This document shows positions 1-9,677 of a DNA stretch of 64,000 bases, piece after piece. Each line of letters starts with the position of its first letter. The first letter of the stretch is position 1. Source of the DNA: Methanothermococcus okinawensis IH1 (GTDB lineage: Archaea > AGJL01 > Methanococci > Methanococcales > Methanococcaceae); contig NC_015636.1 of NCBI RefSeq assembly GCF_000179575.2, positions 558,001 through 622,000 of the forward strand, given 5' to 3'. Under the pieces are notes generated by a model. That model worked only from the letters and a program-made list of their open reading frames with translations. It had not been told where the DNA came from and searched no databases. The position numbers and the translations under genes are program-made.

Positions 1-1069
1 TATTTAGGGATGCGTTGTAATCCCTGTCAATCTTCCAACCGCAGTTGGGACAAAAAAATACCCTATCAGATAATTTTAAGTTATCAACTACACAACCGCA
101 GTTGGAACACTTTTTAGAAGTATATGCAGGATTTATTAATATTACTTCTCTACCAGCACCCTCCGCCTTGTAGAGAAGTAAGTTTATGAATTTACGCCAA
201 GAACCGTCAAGAATATGACGGTTTAGAGTCTTCTGACCCTTTCTATTTTTAACCATGGACTTAATGTTTAAGTTTTCTAAAACTATTTTATCATAATTGT
301 TTATGTAGTATCTTGATAGTTTATGTAGAAAATCATTTTTCTGATTGTTTAGTTTATCATATACCTTAATAAGTTTTAATTTAGTCTTTTTATAGTTGCT
401 CGAACCCCTAACTTTTTTAGATAGGTTTTTCTGGACTTTCTTTATTTTATCCAAAGTTTTGTCAATAAACTTTGGATTTTCAAACTTATTGCCATCTGAA
501 TCGATGGCATAACCATCGATTCCTAAATCGATACCTACAACCTTATTGGTTTTAGGTAGTGGTTTAGGTTCTTCTTCCACTTGGAAGAAGGCATGCCACT
601 TACCTGTTAGTTCTTTTTTTATAATAACTCCTTTAATTTCTCCTTTGATTTTTTGATGTAGTTCTATAGGAATTTCTCCTATTTTAGACAGTTTGAGTCT
701 TTTGGTTTTACAATCAAGTTTAAAACCTGATTGATTGTATTCTAATGTTTTGTAATGGTTTTTGGATGATTTGAATCTTAACTTACCTACTTTATATCCG
801 TTCTGTTTTAGTTTTCCTAATGCTTTGAGATTGCCCCAAAGCTTATTATTCACCATTTGGAGAACTTTGGAATGGACTTTTTTAAGTTCAGGATATTCCT
901 TTTTATGCTCTGTGATTAGTTTTTGAGTATCCTTTTTGTTTAGTTTTGGGTTTTTAGTTTTTTGTTCTAAAAGGTAATTATAGATGTATCTACAAATGTT
1001 TAGATGCTCTTCTATTGTTTCCCTGATTTTCCTGGATGGATAAATCCTGAACTTATAAGTCCTCATCAT
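1..1069 (-). CDS. tnpB: TnpB, RNA-guided nuclease of IS200/IS605-type elements (partial, C-terminus off the window)
   Basis: I translated this by hand. The reading frame begins at ATG 1069 (MMRTYKFRIYPS, the typical TnpB N-terminus) and stays open for 356 codons to the window edge. A RuvC-I motif (VGIDLGIDGYAID), a RuvC-II glutamate (IVLENLNIKSM), a four-cysteine zinc ribbon (CSNC...CPNC) and the RuvC-III aspartate (DRDYNAS) are all visible, so the nuclease looks intact as far as it can be seen. TnpB proteins are guided by an omega RNA made from the element's 3' end, which lies outside the window. No tnpA is found on the 5' side, so this is probably a tnpB-only element. The gene contains no GAGCTC, unlike most resident genes. 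Confidence 0.93.
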   Translation of the reverse strand, partial: MMRTYKFRIYPSRKIRETIEEHLNICRYIYNYLLEQKTKNPKLNKKDTQKLITEHKKEYPELKKVHSKVLQMVNNKLWGNLKALGKLKQNGYKVGKLRFKSSKNHYKTLEYNQSGFKLDCKTKRLKLSKIGEIPIELHQKIKGEIKGVIIKKELTGKWHAFFQVEEEPKPLPKTNKVVGIDLGIDGYAIDSDGNKFENPKFIDKTLDKIKKVQKNLSKKVRGSSNYKKTKLKLIKVYDKLNNQKNDFLHKLSRYYINNYDKIVLENLNIKSMVKNRKGQKTLNRHILDGSWRKFINLLLYKAEGAGREVILINPAYTSKKCSNCGCVVDNLKLSDRVFFCPNCGWKIDRDYNASLN

Positions 1070-1139
1070 TAGCATCACAGTTTGATTTACTTATAAATAG
1101 TAGTTTATACTAAAAACCATATAAATGTTTTGCCCGCAT

Positions 1140-1310
1140 TTCCGAGCAATAGCGAGGAAACCGTATAAATCCCGAAGGGATTTTGAGGATTCATCCCCTC
1201 CCTTATCTTCGAGCGAAGCGAGGAGATTTTACAATCACAACGAAGTTGTGAGTAATGAAAATCGTAAGATTTTCATCTAAATCCAAAGGATTTGTATAAC
1301 GGAAGGGGAC
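1140..1310. repeat. String of short unrelated hairpins upstream of tnpB
   Basis: Consecutive perfect inverted repeats with 2-4 nt loops follow one another: 1167-1183 (7-bp stem, GAA loop), 1207-1218 (5 bp, AG loop), 1236-1250 (6 bp, GAA loop), 1255-1276 (9 bp, GTAA loop) and 1279-1293 (6 bp, AAA loop). Weaker pairings lie at 1139-1160 and 1185-1200. The stems differ in sequence but share the design. No reading frame covers the region. The position is just 5' of tnpB, so it may be part of the left end of the element or an insertion hotspot. Confidence 0.75.
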
Positions 1311-1572
1311 TTCTTGCGGAATAAGTTAAAAACTATTTATTACTAACCTTAACTATAAGATGAACTTTAATTTTAATTATAATATAATAATTAATAATTT
1401 TCTAATTTAATGAAAATATATAAAAATATATATAAAATTATAGATATAATGTATAATAGTGATATAATGTATATAGTAATTTTAATATATTAATATATTT
1501 TAAGATATACGGCATAAACATAAAATAAAGTTTAAAAATATTAATTTATAAGTTATCATCTCGGTGAAAATA
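1311..1572. other. AT-rich intergenic region
   Basis: This stretch is almost pure A/T with several TATA-like runs between 1380 and 1500 and no reading frame of note. It must hold the promoter of the site-2 protease gene, but I cannot choose one box with confidence. Confidence 0.5.
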
Positions 1573-2166
1573 ATGGGTTATATGGATATATTTAAATTTA
1601 GTCAGGAAGAAATCAGGGATTTAATTATCTCAACCTTAGCCATAGCACTTATATTTGCATGGTATGGTAGAGGCATTCCACATCTGGATTCATGGTTTGG
1701 AATTCTGTTTTTAATATCAATATTCACAGTTGGGAGTGGGTTTATATTACATGAATTAGCCCATAGAACAGTAGCTCGTCATTTTGGTGCATTGAGTGAA
1801 TTTAAAGCCTGGTATGAGGGATTAGCAATTGCATTGGTATTGAAAATAATATTGGGTTTTACTTTTATAGCCCCTGGTGCAGTTTATATTTACAAGGATT
1901 ACTTAACATCAAAAGAGAATGGACTTATATCACTTGCAGGACCTTTAACAAATATTTTATTGGCATTTGTATTTTATATGTTGCATATTCCTTTAATATC
2001 TGACTTAGGCTTTAATGTCAATTTATACCTTGCAGCATTTAACATGATACCAGTATATCCACTTGATGGTAGTAAAATTATAAGCTGGAATCCTTTGGTA
2101 TGGGGCATAATATCCATTCCTTTATTCTTATGGGTGTTGGGTTTATTTAATATCAATTTATTTTAG
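1573..2166 (+). CDS. Site-2 protease family (M50) membrane metalloprotease
   Basis: The protein is a multi-pass membrane zinc protease. The HELAH zinc-binding motif is at residues 60-64 and the second metal motif, NMIPVYPLDG, is at about 157-166. Both lie in predicted membrane segments, as in the M50/S2P family. The length (197 aa) fits minimal archaeal members without a PDZ domain. A GTG at 1564 also opens the frame, but GGTGA at 1563-1567 overlaps it and has ideal spacing to the ATG at 1573, so I use 1573. Substrates are unknown. The next gene is also an intramembrane protease (rhomboid). Confidence 0.88.
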   Translation: MGYMDIFKFSQEEIRDLIISTLAIALIFAWYGRGIPHLDSWFGILFLISIFTVGSGFILHELAHRTVARHFGALSEFKAWYEGLAIALVLKIILGFTFIAPGAVYIYKDYLTSKENGLISLAGPLTNILLAFVFYMLHIPLISDLGFNVNLYLAAFNMIPVYPLDGSKIISWNPLVWGIISIPLFLWVLGLFNINLF

Positions 2167-2311
2167 TTTAAGTTTTATATTTTTAAGTTTTATATTTTTT
2201 TATTAAAGTTATAAGTTATAAATTATATTTTATTAAGTTTTTTATATAATATAATGTATTAAATATTAATATTCTAAATTTATTTAAATCTTATAAAAAG
2301 GGGTTGAAAAT

Positions 2312-2887
2312 ATGAGATATACCATTACAATTATTGGGGTATGTGTCGTAGTATTTTTATTTGAATTATTTTCCAACAGTTTAGTAAATCTATTGTCATT
2401 TAATCCACAGTATGCATTAAATATGCCGTGGCAGTTTATAACAAGTATATTTATCCATGGAAGTTTCACGCATTTATTCCTTAATATGTTTGTGTTATTC
2501 TTCTTTGGACTAAGACTTGAAAAATGGATAGGAGGGGCTAATTTTTTAAAAATATTTTTTATATCAGGCATTGCCGGTAATATTGCATATCTTCTGTATT
2601 CTTATAGTACCAATCAATATATTCCAGCGGTGGGTGCATCAGGTGCAATAAGTGGTATCATAGGAGCTCTAACAATATTAGACCCAAATATGGAAATTAT
2701 GATATTTCCATTTCCAATTCCTATAAAACTAAAATATGCAACAATATTATTTGCAGGATTTGAAATATTATGTCTTATATTCTCAATAATGCCCACAATA
2801 GGGCATGCAGCTCATCTTGGAGGCTTATTTACTGGCATGCTCTGTGGAAAATTATTAAATAAAAGATATATATCGTATTATTATTAA
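2312..2887 (+). CDS. Rhomboid family intramembrane serine protease
   Basis: Six membrane segments are readable in 191 residues. The HGSFTHLFLNM motif is at 49-59, the catalytic serine is in GASGA (Ser110), and the catalytic histidine is in HAAHLGG (His168). This is the standard Ser-His dyad of a minimal rhomboid that cleaves transmembrane proteins within the bilayer. The start ATG has an AGGGG-type site upstream. The scpA-like gene begins 30 bp downstream on the same strand and may be co-transcribed. Confidence 0.92.
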   Translation: MRYTITIIGVCVVVFLFELFSNSLVNLLSFNPQYALNMPWQFITSIFIHGSFTHLFLNMFVLFFFGLRLEKWIGGANFLKIFFISGIAGNIAYLLYSYSTNQYIPAVGASGAISGIIGALTILDPNMEIMIFPFPIPIKLKYATILFAGFEILCLIFSIMPTIGHAAHLGGLFTGMLCGKLLNKRYISYYY

Positions 2888-2917
2888 TATTATTGATATA
2901 CTCATTTAAGGGATAAT

Positions 2918-3649
2918 ATGGAATTTGAACTTTGGATAAAGATTATTAAAGAGAGCATAGATAAAAGGAACATAGAACCTTGGAATATCAATATTGCAGA
3001 AATAACCAATGAATATATCAAAACCATTAAAGAACTTAAAAAATTTGATATAAGATTATCCGCAGATGTTATATTGGTTGGGGGCATATTGTTGCGTATG
3101 AAATCCCAGATACTTTATGGAGAATGTGAAAATACATTTAATGAGGAAGATGAAGAGTTTGAAGATATGATAGGGGATGAGCTCCAAGGGCATGAGGACG
3201 AATATGTAAATACTGAATATATTGAATACAATGATAATAATATCGAAAATATTGCCAATAATATAAAAGAAAACGAAAATAAAAATATAAATAAAAATAA
3301 GAATAACAATATTGGAAGTAAGCAGATAACATTTAACGATTTAATCAATACTTTAAAATCAGAGCTTAAAAAGGTTAAAAAAACCCGAAAAAAACAGAAA
3401 AATAAAGAAGGAACTCCAATTTATAATATAATAGAAGAAATGGAAGAAGAATACGACATTTCCGATTTAATGGAAAATTTAATATCTGAACTTGAAAAAG
3501 AAGGTGAATTTGTATTCCAAAATAAATTTTACGAGAAAAAAGAGGTTGTAAAAAATTTTCTACCTTCCCTTTATCTTGCAAATGATGGAAAAATTGAAAT
3601 TTTTCAGGAGGAGCTCTTCAAGGATATACTCCTAAGATATAAAAATTAA
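2918..3649 (+). CDS. scpA: ScpA-like kleisin (chromosome segregation and condensation)
   Basis: The N-terminal 70 residues match the ScpA pattern: an LDIxxWNINIAEITxEYI-like helix, then DVILVGGILLRMKSQIL. The C-terminus (FLPSLYLANDGKIEIFQEELFKDILL) resembles the winged-helix part that binds the SMC head. ScpA bridges SMC ATPase heads in condensin-like complexes. Between them lies a highly charged linker with an Asn/Lys/Glu-rich stretch (about residues 105-130) and an Arg/Lys-rich patch near 150-165. No scpB or smc is adjacent. Spacing from the rhomboid gene suggests a shared transcript. Confidence 0.82.
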   Translation: MEFELWIKIIKESIDKRNIEPWNINIAEITNEYIKTIKELKKFDIRLSADVILVGGILLRMKSQILYGECENTFNEEDEEFEDMIGDELQGHEDEYVNTEYIEYNDNNIENIANNIKENENKNINKNKNNNIGSKQITFNDLINTLKSELKKVKKTRKKQKNKEGTPIYNIIEEMEEEYDISDLMENLISELEKEGEFVFQNKFYEKKEVVKNFLPSLYLANDGKIEIFQEELFKDILLRYKN

Positions 3650-3719
3650 TATTATTTTATTACTATATATTATTATATTTTTATAGTTATACATGGTAGT
3701 GATTTAAAACAGCACATAT

Positions 3720-3745
3720 CAGTAAGGTTTATATAGAAGTTCATA
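3720..3745 (+). promoter_or_regulatory. Thermosome promoter: BRE/TATA element
   Basis: A purine-rich BRE followed by a TATA element (AAGGTTTATATAG at 3724-3736) closely resembles the box of the stable-RNA operon at 36732-36747, which suggests a strong promoter. It would give a leader of roughly 100-110 nt before the thermosome ATG at 3870. A second, weaker AT-rich box near 3795 cannot be excluded. Confidence 0.6.
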
Positions 3746-3869
3746 ATCATATACATACCGTTAAAGTAGATTACATTGGAAATAGATAAATCAAATTTAT
3801 AAAATATAATATATAATAATGTAAAAAATAAAAGTTTAAAATAAAAAATAAAAAAATCGAGGTGATGGC

Positions 3870-5507
3870 ATGGCAGCAGGTCAGCCAGTAGTTGTATTAC
3901 CAGAAAATGTAAAAAGATATATGGGAAGAGATGCTCAAAGAATGAACATATTAGCAGGAAGAATCATAGCTGAAACCGTAAGGTCCACACTAGGACCAAA
4001 GGGAATGGACAAAATGTTAGTTGATGATTTGGGGGACATTGTAGTTACAAATGACGGTGTAACAATATTAAAAGAAATGAGTGTAGAACATCCAGCTGCA
4101 AAAATGTTAATCGAAGTTGCAAAAACCCAAGAAAAAGAGGTAGGGGATGGAACAACAACAGCAGTAGTTATAGCTGGTGAATTATTAAGAAAAGCTGAGG
4201 AATTACTCGACCAGAATGTTCATCCAACAATTGTTATCAAAGGATACCAGTTAGCACTTGAAAAAGTTCAGGAAATATTAAAAGAAATAGCTGTTGATGT
4301 AAAAGCTGATGACAAAGAAATGTTAAAGAAAATAGCAATGACATCAATCACAGGAAAAGGTGCTGAAAAAGCTAAGGAAAAATTGGGCGATATTATTGTT
4401 GAAGCAGTTACAGCAGTTGTTGATGAAAACGGTAAAATCGATAAAGATTTAATAAAAGTAGAGAAAAAAGAAGGAACATCAGTTGATGAAACAGAATTAA
4501 TCAGGGGAGTAGTAATAGATAAAGAAAGAGTAAATCCACAGATGCCTAAGAAAGTAGAAAATGCAAAAATCGCATTATTGAACTGCCCAATTGAAGTTAA
4601 AGAAACAGAAACAGATGCTAAAATAAGCATAACCGACCCTTCAAAGATGATGGAATTCATCGAACAAGAAGAAAAAATGTTAAAAGACATGGTTGATGAA
4701 ATAAAAGCATCTGGTGCAAATGTTGTATTCTGTCAAAAAGGAATTGATGATTTAGCTCAGCACTATCTTGCAAAAGCTGGCATCTTAGCAGTAAGAAGAG
4801 TTAAAAAGTCAGACATAGAAAAACTTTCAAAAGCAACAGGAGCAAATATTATTACAAACATTAAAGACTTAACAGCAGAAGACTTAGGAGAAGCTGGACT
4901 TGTATCCGAAGAAAAGGTTGCTGGCGACGCAATGATATTTGTTAAAGAATGCAAACATCCAAAAGCGGTAACAATATTGGCAAGAGGCACAACAGAACAT
5001 GTTGTAGATGAAGTAGCAAGAGCTATCGACGATGCAATAGGAGTTGTAGCATGCACCATAGAAGATGGTAAAATTGTTGCTGGTGGTGGAGCAGCAGAAA
5101 TAGAATTAGCTATGAGATTAAGAGACTACGCAGACACAGTAAGCGGAAGAGAACAGTTAGCAGTTAGAGGATTTGCAGATGCATTAGAAGTAATTCCAAG
5201 AACCTTGGCAGAAAATGCTGGTTTAGATGCTATCGAAATGCTCGTAAATCTTAGAGCTAAACACGCAACAGAAGGCAATGCAAGATACGGATTAAATGTA
5301 TTTTCAGGAGAAGTTGAAGATATGAGTGAAAATGGAGTTGTAGAGCCATTAAGAGTTAAAACACAAGCTATACAATCAGCTACTGAGTCATCAGAAATGT
5401 TATTAAGAATAGATGATGTAATAGCTGCTGAAAAATTAAGCGGTAAAGAAGCCGGTGGCGACATGGGCGGAATGGGAGGTATGGGAGGTATGGGCGGAAT
5501 GATGTAA
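3870..5507 (+). CDS. thsA: Thermosome subunit (group II chaperonin)
   Basis: This is the ATP-driven archaeal folding chaperonin that forms a double-ring cage in the cytosol. The family signature blocks are present: [31 protein letters not shown] near the N-terminus, and a C-terminal flexible tail of GGM repeats. The length is 545 aa, as expected. GAGGTGAT lies 3 nt before the ATG. The gene has no GAGCTC hexamer. A pyrimidine-rich tract at 5525-5535 probably ends transcription. Only one subunit gene is in the window, so the ring could be homo-oligomeric. Confidence 0.98.
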   Translation: MAAGQPVVVLPENVKRYMGRDAQRMNILAGRIIAETVRSTLGPKGMDKMLVDDLGDIVVTNDGVTILKEMSVEHPAAKMLIEVAKTQEKEVGDGTTTAVVIAGELLRKAEELLDQNVHPTIVIKGYQLALEKVQEILKEIAVDVKADDKEMLKKIAMTSITGKGAEKAKEKLGDIIVEAVTAVVDENGKIDKDLIKVEKKEGTSVDETELIRGVVIDKERVNPQMPKKVENAKIALLNCPIEVKETETDAKISITDPSKMMEFIEQEEKMLKDMVDEIKASGANVVFCQKGIDDLAQHYLAKAGILAVRRVKKSDIEKLSKATGANIITNIKDLTAEDLGEAGLVSEEKVAGDAMIFVKECKHPKAVTILARGTTEHVVDEVARAIDDAIGVVACTIEDGKIVAGGGAAEIELAMRLRDYADTVSGREQLAVRGFADALEVIPRTLAENAGLDAIEMLVNLRAKHATEGNARYGLNVFSGEVEDMSENGVVEPLRVKTQAIQSATESSEMLLRIDDVIAAEKLSGKEAGGDMGGMGGMGGMGGMM

Positions 5508-5622
5508 GCCCGTCACTCTCATTACTTTCTTTTTTAGAAATATATATCTATAAATCTAAATTATTGATTAAAGATGGATATAAAAATAAAATAATGAAAA
5601 TAATACTTAAAATAAATAATTA

Positions 5623-6948
5623 TTAATTATACCTATTAATTCCACCAATATTTTTTATAACTTCTAAAAATGATTTTTTCAATATCTTTAAATCATCTTT
5701 TTTATATGAATATATCCTAAATGTAACGCTTTTAAACCCATTTTTAACATTACTACCTTCATATATATCTATAATTTCAATATCAAACATACAGTTAAGC
5801 AATTTTAAAATAATGTCTAAATTTATCTCCTTTTTAAATAATATGGATATATCATAATAATACTTTTTTAAATTTTGCTCCTTCCATTCTTTTAACTCTT
5901 CATTACTCATTAGCATTACATTTGCTATATTAAGCTTTAAATCCTTTCCATTTTTATTTAAAATTATAAAATCATCAACAACATTTTTTACAATTCCAAA
6001 ATGGACTTTATTGGAATATACATGCCTTAATCCAATTTCTTTACCTATTGATTTTTTAATTCTTTCGATTTCTTCTGTAATTGCACCAACAGCCTTGTTT
6101 GAATAATTCATACCCCTAATGGTTTCATTTCCAAAGTGTTTAGCAGCTTCTTTCATTATTTCTGCAAATGACTCCCTATCTTTTTTCTCTACAATTTGTT
6201 TTATGGTATTGCATTCTTTTATAAATGTTTCATGAATATGTTTTATTTGTGGATTATGCATCTGAATATCAGCATATAGGTATGGATTTTGCCCAATAAT
6301 CCTTGCTATAATATTTAGCATGAGCTCATATATGGGTGAGGCATATTTTCTCGATTCTTTGATATTTATATTTAAGTCTTTTAAAGTTGCACCAAGAGCT
6401 ATATAGGCATAATGGGTTAAACCCTGAACAACACCCATAATTCTATCGTGTTTTTCAGGGGGTATCACTATAACCCGAGCTCCTTCTTTTTCAAGAAACA
6501 TTTTTATTTTATCAAACCATGGGTTATTTTTATGCTTTTCAGAGGGAGTTAGTATTACAACCTGTCTTTTTAAAGAGGGAGTGGATGGTCCAAACATTGG
6601 ATGGGTGGGAATTACACAAACACCATCTTTTGCATATCTTTCCATGGCTCTTGCTGGAATTTCTTTTATAGAGGTAATATCCATTAAAACACAATTTTCC
6701 CGCACATATGGGGCTATTTCTTTAATAACCTTTTCAGTGATATTTATAGGGACTGCAACCATTACAATATCTCCAATTTTAGAAGCTTCAATATTGTTAT
6801 TGGTATATCTTACTCCTATTTCTTTTTCGACTTTTTTGCCTTTTATTGTATCTCTTCCAGTAACAACTACATCAAAACCTTTATTTTTTAAAAATCTTGC
6901 AAACCATTTTCCTAATCCATCAGTTCCGCCAATTATTGAGATTATCAT
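5623..6948 (-). CDS. tyrA: Prephenate dehydrogenase with C-terminal extension
   Basis: This enzyme catalyses the oxidative decarboxylation of prephenate to 4-hydroxyphenylpyruvate in tyrosine synthesis. The N-terminus carries a Rossmann nucleotide-binding motif (IIGGTDGLGKWFA), followed by the conserved HPMFGP motif of TyrA at about 117-122 and a helical dimerisation domain. Residues beyond about 290 form an extra regulatory-looking domain, as in other methanococcal TyrA proteins, and may bind a small ligand. The 441-aa length fits that architecture. The start ATG is preceded by GAAGGA. It is convergent with the thermosome gene. Confidence 0.88.
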   Translation of the reverse strand: MIISIIGGTDGLGKWFARFLKNKGFDVVVTGRDTIKGKKVEKEIGVRYTNNNIEASKIGDIVMVAVPINITEKVIKEIAPYVRENCVLMDITSIKEIPARAMERYAKDGVCVIPTHPMFGPSTPSLKRQVVILTPSEKHKNNPWFDKIKMFLEKEGARVIVIPPEKHDRIMGVVQGLTHYAYIALGATLKDLNINIKESRKYASPIYELMLNIIARIIGQNPYLYADIQMHNPQIKHIHETFIKECNTIKQIVEKKDRESFAEIMKEAAKHFGNETIRGMNYSNKAVGAITEEIERIKKSIGKEIGLRHVYSNKVHFGIVKNVVDDFIILNKNGKDLKLNIANVMLMSNEELKEWKEQNLKKYYYDISILFKKEINLDIILKLLNCMFDIEIIDIYEGSNVKNGFKSVTFRIYSYKKDDLKILKKSFLEVIKNIGGINRYN

Positions 6949-7119
6949 AATAATTCCTTCATATTTTTAATTTTTTATAATTTTAAATAATGTTGATGAT
7001 ATTCATAAAAATAATAAAAAATAATGATATATAATACCATAATAAATAATATGTAAATAATACTCACTAATGTCCATGATAAATGTATATATCTATATCT
7101 TACATTTATAATAGCATTA

Positions 7120-7140
7120 CCAAAAAGTTTATATATTAGA
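7120..7140 (+). promoter_or_regulatory. tRNA-Cys promoter
   Basis: An AAAGTTTATATA box centred near 7131 lies about 45 bp before the mature tRNA 5' end, so the primary transcript would carry a short leader of roughly 20 nt for RNase P to remove. Confidence 0.5.
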
Positions 7141-7177
7141 ATTGTATTCTTAATTTATAGAGTTAATATAATACTGT

Positions 7178-7251
7178 GCCAGGGTAGTCTAGTCCGGCGA
7201 GGCAGCGGACTGCAGATCCGCTTCAGAAGGGTTCAAATCCCTTCCCTGGCT
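7178..7251 (+). tRNA. tRNA-Cys (GCA)
   Basis: The acceptor stem GCCAGGG pairs with CCCTGGC, and the anticodon loop reads CTGCAGA with anticodon GCA. The T-loop GTTCAAATC is standard and the discriminator base is U73, as expected for Cys. CCA is not encoded. A T-rich terminator follows directly at 7251-7266. Confidence 0.97.
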
Positions 7252-7469
7252 TTTTGCTTTTTTAGGTTTTATGGATATTATTTTTGAATATTTTAATATT
7301 GGGTTAATATTTTTTATATTTTATGTAATTTTATATTATATATTTCAATATTAATTAATTTAATACCAGCTATAATAATTTTTTTAGATATCGTAATACT
7401 TTAAATTAGATAGATAAGTTTTTATATTATTTTATACAACATATTTATTACAAAATCTGAGGTGATATA

Positions 7470-8534
7470 TTGAAAGTTGCTATATTAGGAGCAGGTTGTT
7501 ATAGAACACATGCCGCAGCTGGAATTACAAACTTTTCAAGAGCAGCAGAAGTTGCAAAAGAAGTAGGAATACCAGAAATTGCCTTAACGCATTCATCAAT
7601 TACTTATGGTGCAGAGCTTTTACATCTTATTCCAGAAATCGATGAGGTAGTAATCTCTGACCCATGCTTTGCAGAAGAGCCAGGATTGGTTGTAATTGAC
7701 GAATTTGACCCAAAAGAAGTTATGGAAGCTCACTTGGCAGGAGAACCTGAAAAGGTAATGCCAAAAATTAGGGAAGCTGTTAAGGCTAAGGCAAAAGAAC
7801 TTCCAAAACCACCAAAAGCAAACATTCATTTAGTTCATCCAGAAAAAGTTGGGTTAAAAGTAACCGCTGATGATAGGGAGGCAGTAGCAGATGCAGATAT
7901 TGTAATTACATGGTTGCCAAAAGGGGGAAAACAGCCAGATATCATTAAAAAATTTGCAGACGCTATAAAAGAAGGGGCTATTGTAACACATGCATGCACC
8001 ATTCCAACACCTAAATTCGCAAAAATCTTCAAAGACTTAGGAAGGGATGATTTAAACATTACTTCATACCACCCAGGATGTGTTCCTGAAATGAAAGGAC
8101 AGGTATATATTGCAGAAGGTTATGCATCAGATGAAGCTGTCGAAAAACTTTACTGTATGGCAAAAACTGCAAGAGGAACTGCATATAAAATGCCTGCAAA
8201 TTTAATCAGCCCTGTATGTGATATGGGTTCAGCAGTTACAGCAGCAGTTTATGCAGGAATATTGGCATATAGAGATGCAGTTACAAAAATATTGGGAGCT
8301 CCTGCTGACTTCGCTCAGATGATGGCTGATGAAGCTATTGCCCAAATATTGGAATTGATGAGAAAAGAAGGTATTAGAAACATGGAAGATAAATTAGACC
8401 CAAGAGCTCTAACTGGAACAGCAGACAGTATGTGCTTTGGCCCATTGGCAGACATCCTTCCAGCAGTGCTTAATGTTCTTGAAAAACATGGTAAGGATAA
8501 CAAATGCGAATGCGAATGTAGTATAAAACCATAA
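7470..8534 (+). CDS. hmd: [Fe]-hydrogenase: H2-forming methylene-tetrahydromethanopterin dehydrogenase
   Basis: Hmd reversibly reduces methenyl-H4MPT with H2 using the iron-guanylylpyridinol (FeGP) cofactor, in the CO2-reducing pathway of methanogenesis. The N-terminal Rossmann motif (AILGAGCYRTHAAAGITNF) and the iron-ligating cysteine in THACTIPT (Cys176) are both present, and His14 is in place. The length (354 aa) matches active Hmd rather than a shorter paralogue. The gene starts with TTG, four bases after GAGGTGAT. The next three genes on the same strand belong to FeGP cofactor synthesis, so this is a hydrogenase-plus-maturation cluster. Confidence 0.98.
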   Translation: MKVAILGAGCYRTHAAAGITNFSRAAEVAKEVGIPEIALTHSSITYGAELLHLIPEIDEVVISDPCFAEEPGLVVIDEFDPKEVMEAHLAGEPEKVMPKIREAVKAKAKELPKPPKANIHLVHPEKVGLKVTADDREAVADADIVITWLPKGGKQPDIIKKFADAIKEGAIVTHACTIPTPKFAKIFKDLGRDDLNITSYHPGCVPEMKGQVYIAEGYASDEAVEKLYCMAKTARGTAYKMPANLISPVCDMGSAVTAAVYAGILAYRDAVTKILGAPADFAQMMADEAIAQILELMRKEGIRNMEDKLDPRALTGTADSMCFGPLADILPAVLNVLEKHGKDNKCECECSIKP

Positions 8535-8616
8535 TTTATAATGGATACCTACAATAACTTTTTTTATTTTTTCCTTTTTTATTTGATATAACCATAATTT
8601 ACAATTTGGTGATGTA

Positions 8617-9660
8617 ATGGATTTTTCAAAAATAAAAAGCAATTTTCAAGATTTAAAGGATGGAAAGATTGATGCAAAACAGGGTTTAATATCAAAAGAA
8701 GATGCTTTAAATTTATTTAATATTGCACATTGGAATGATTATTTAAAATTATTCAGTATAGCCTCAGAAGTAAGGGATTATTTTAAAAAAGAGATAGAAA
8801 TTACATCAACGATACATATTACGAACATCTGCAAGGTTAATCCAAAATGTTTATACTGCGGTTTTGCCGCTGGAACTTCAAAAGAGGGATACTACACACC
8901 ATTTAGAATATCCGATGAGGATATAAAAAAATCTGCCATTGCAATAGAAAAAAGCGGGATATGTCGTGTAAGCTGCTCATCTGCCCATGGTTATGAAGGG
9001 GAAGAGGTATTAAGAGCTCTAAAAATAGTTAAAGAAAATACTAATTTGGAGGTATTAGTAAATGCAGGAGCAGATTTAACAGAGGAATCAATAGTGGAAA
9101 TGAAAAAATACTGCATAGACACCATTTGCTGTAATTTAGAAACTACAAACAATGAACTATTTGAAAAAATAAAACCTGGGGAAGAGTTGGAAAATAGAAT
9201 AAAGGTTTGTAAGCTGGTTAAAAAATACAATATAGAACTATCATCAGGTTTATTGGTAGGGGTTGGGGAAAGTTATGAGGATAGAGTAAATCACCTACTA
9301 TTTTTAAAGGACCTCGGTGTAGATGAAATACCTATAATGGGTTTTAATCCCTATAAGGGCACACCTATGGAAAATCATCCAAGATGTTCCTCATTGGAAC
9401 AGGCAAAAACTATCGCAATTGTAAGATTGATGTTTCCAAATATACGAATCACATCACCAACTCCAACAATAGGGGCTGAGCTCATGCAGTTTGCACTATT
9501 TGGAGGAGCAAGTAATATAGCAACAGTTATACCTGATAACCATCCCATGAATATAAAAGGGGTGGGTAATCCAAAAACGGGAAATTTAAAAGAGGTAATT
9601 AAAATGATTAAAGAACTTGGATTAACGCCTAAATTAAAGAAGGATATGGCGAGAAATTAA
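8617..9660 (+). CDS. hcgA: Radical SAM protein for FeGP cofactor synthesis (HcgA/HmdB)
   Basis: The protein is a BioB-like radical SAM enzyme with the unusual CX5CX2C cluster motif (Cys72, Cys78, Cys81) that marks the HmdB/HcgA group instead of CX3CX2C. It is thought to help build the guanylylpyridinol ring system of the FeGP cofactor. The TIM-barrel continues through CSSAHGYEGEEVL and SGLLVGVGES motifs. A GGTGAT site lies before the ATG. The gene follows hmd by 82 bp and precedes a small unknown gene by 17 bp, consistent with one operon. Confidence 0.93.
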   Translation: MDFSKIKSNFQDLKDGKIDAKQGLISKEDALNLFNIAHWNDYLKLFSIASEVRDYFKKEIEITSTIHITNICKVNPKCLYCGFAAGTSKEGYYTPFRISDEDIKKSAIAIEKSGICRVSCSSAHGYEGEEVLRALKIVKENTNLEVLVNAGADLTEESIVEMKKYCIDTICCNLETTNNELFEKIKPGEELENRIKVCKLVKKYNIELSSGLLVGVGESYEDRVNHLLFLKDLGVDEIPIMGFNPYKGTPMENHPRCSSLEQAKTIAIVRLMFPNIRITSPTPTIGAELMQFALFGGASNIATVIPDNHPMNIKGVGNPKTGNLKEVIKMIKELGLTPKLKKDMARN

Positions 9661-9677
9661 TAAAAAGCTGGGATATT

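Noticed and set aside
5126-5464. 112-aa open frame antisense to the thermosome gene
   Set aside because: It is fully inside a highly conserved coding region on the other strand, with codon-shadow composition and no start signal.
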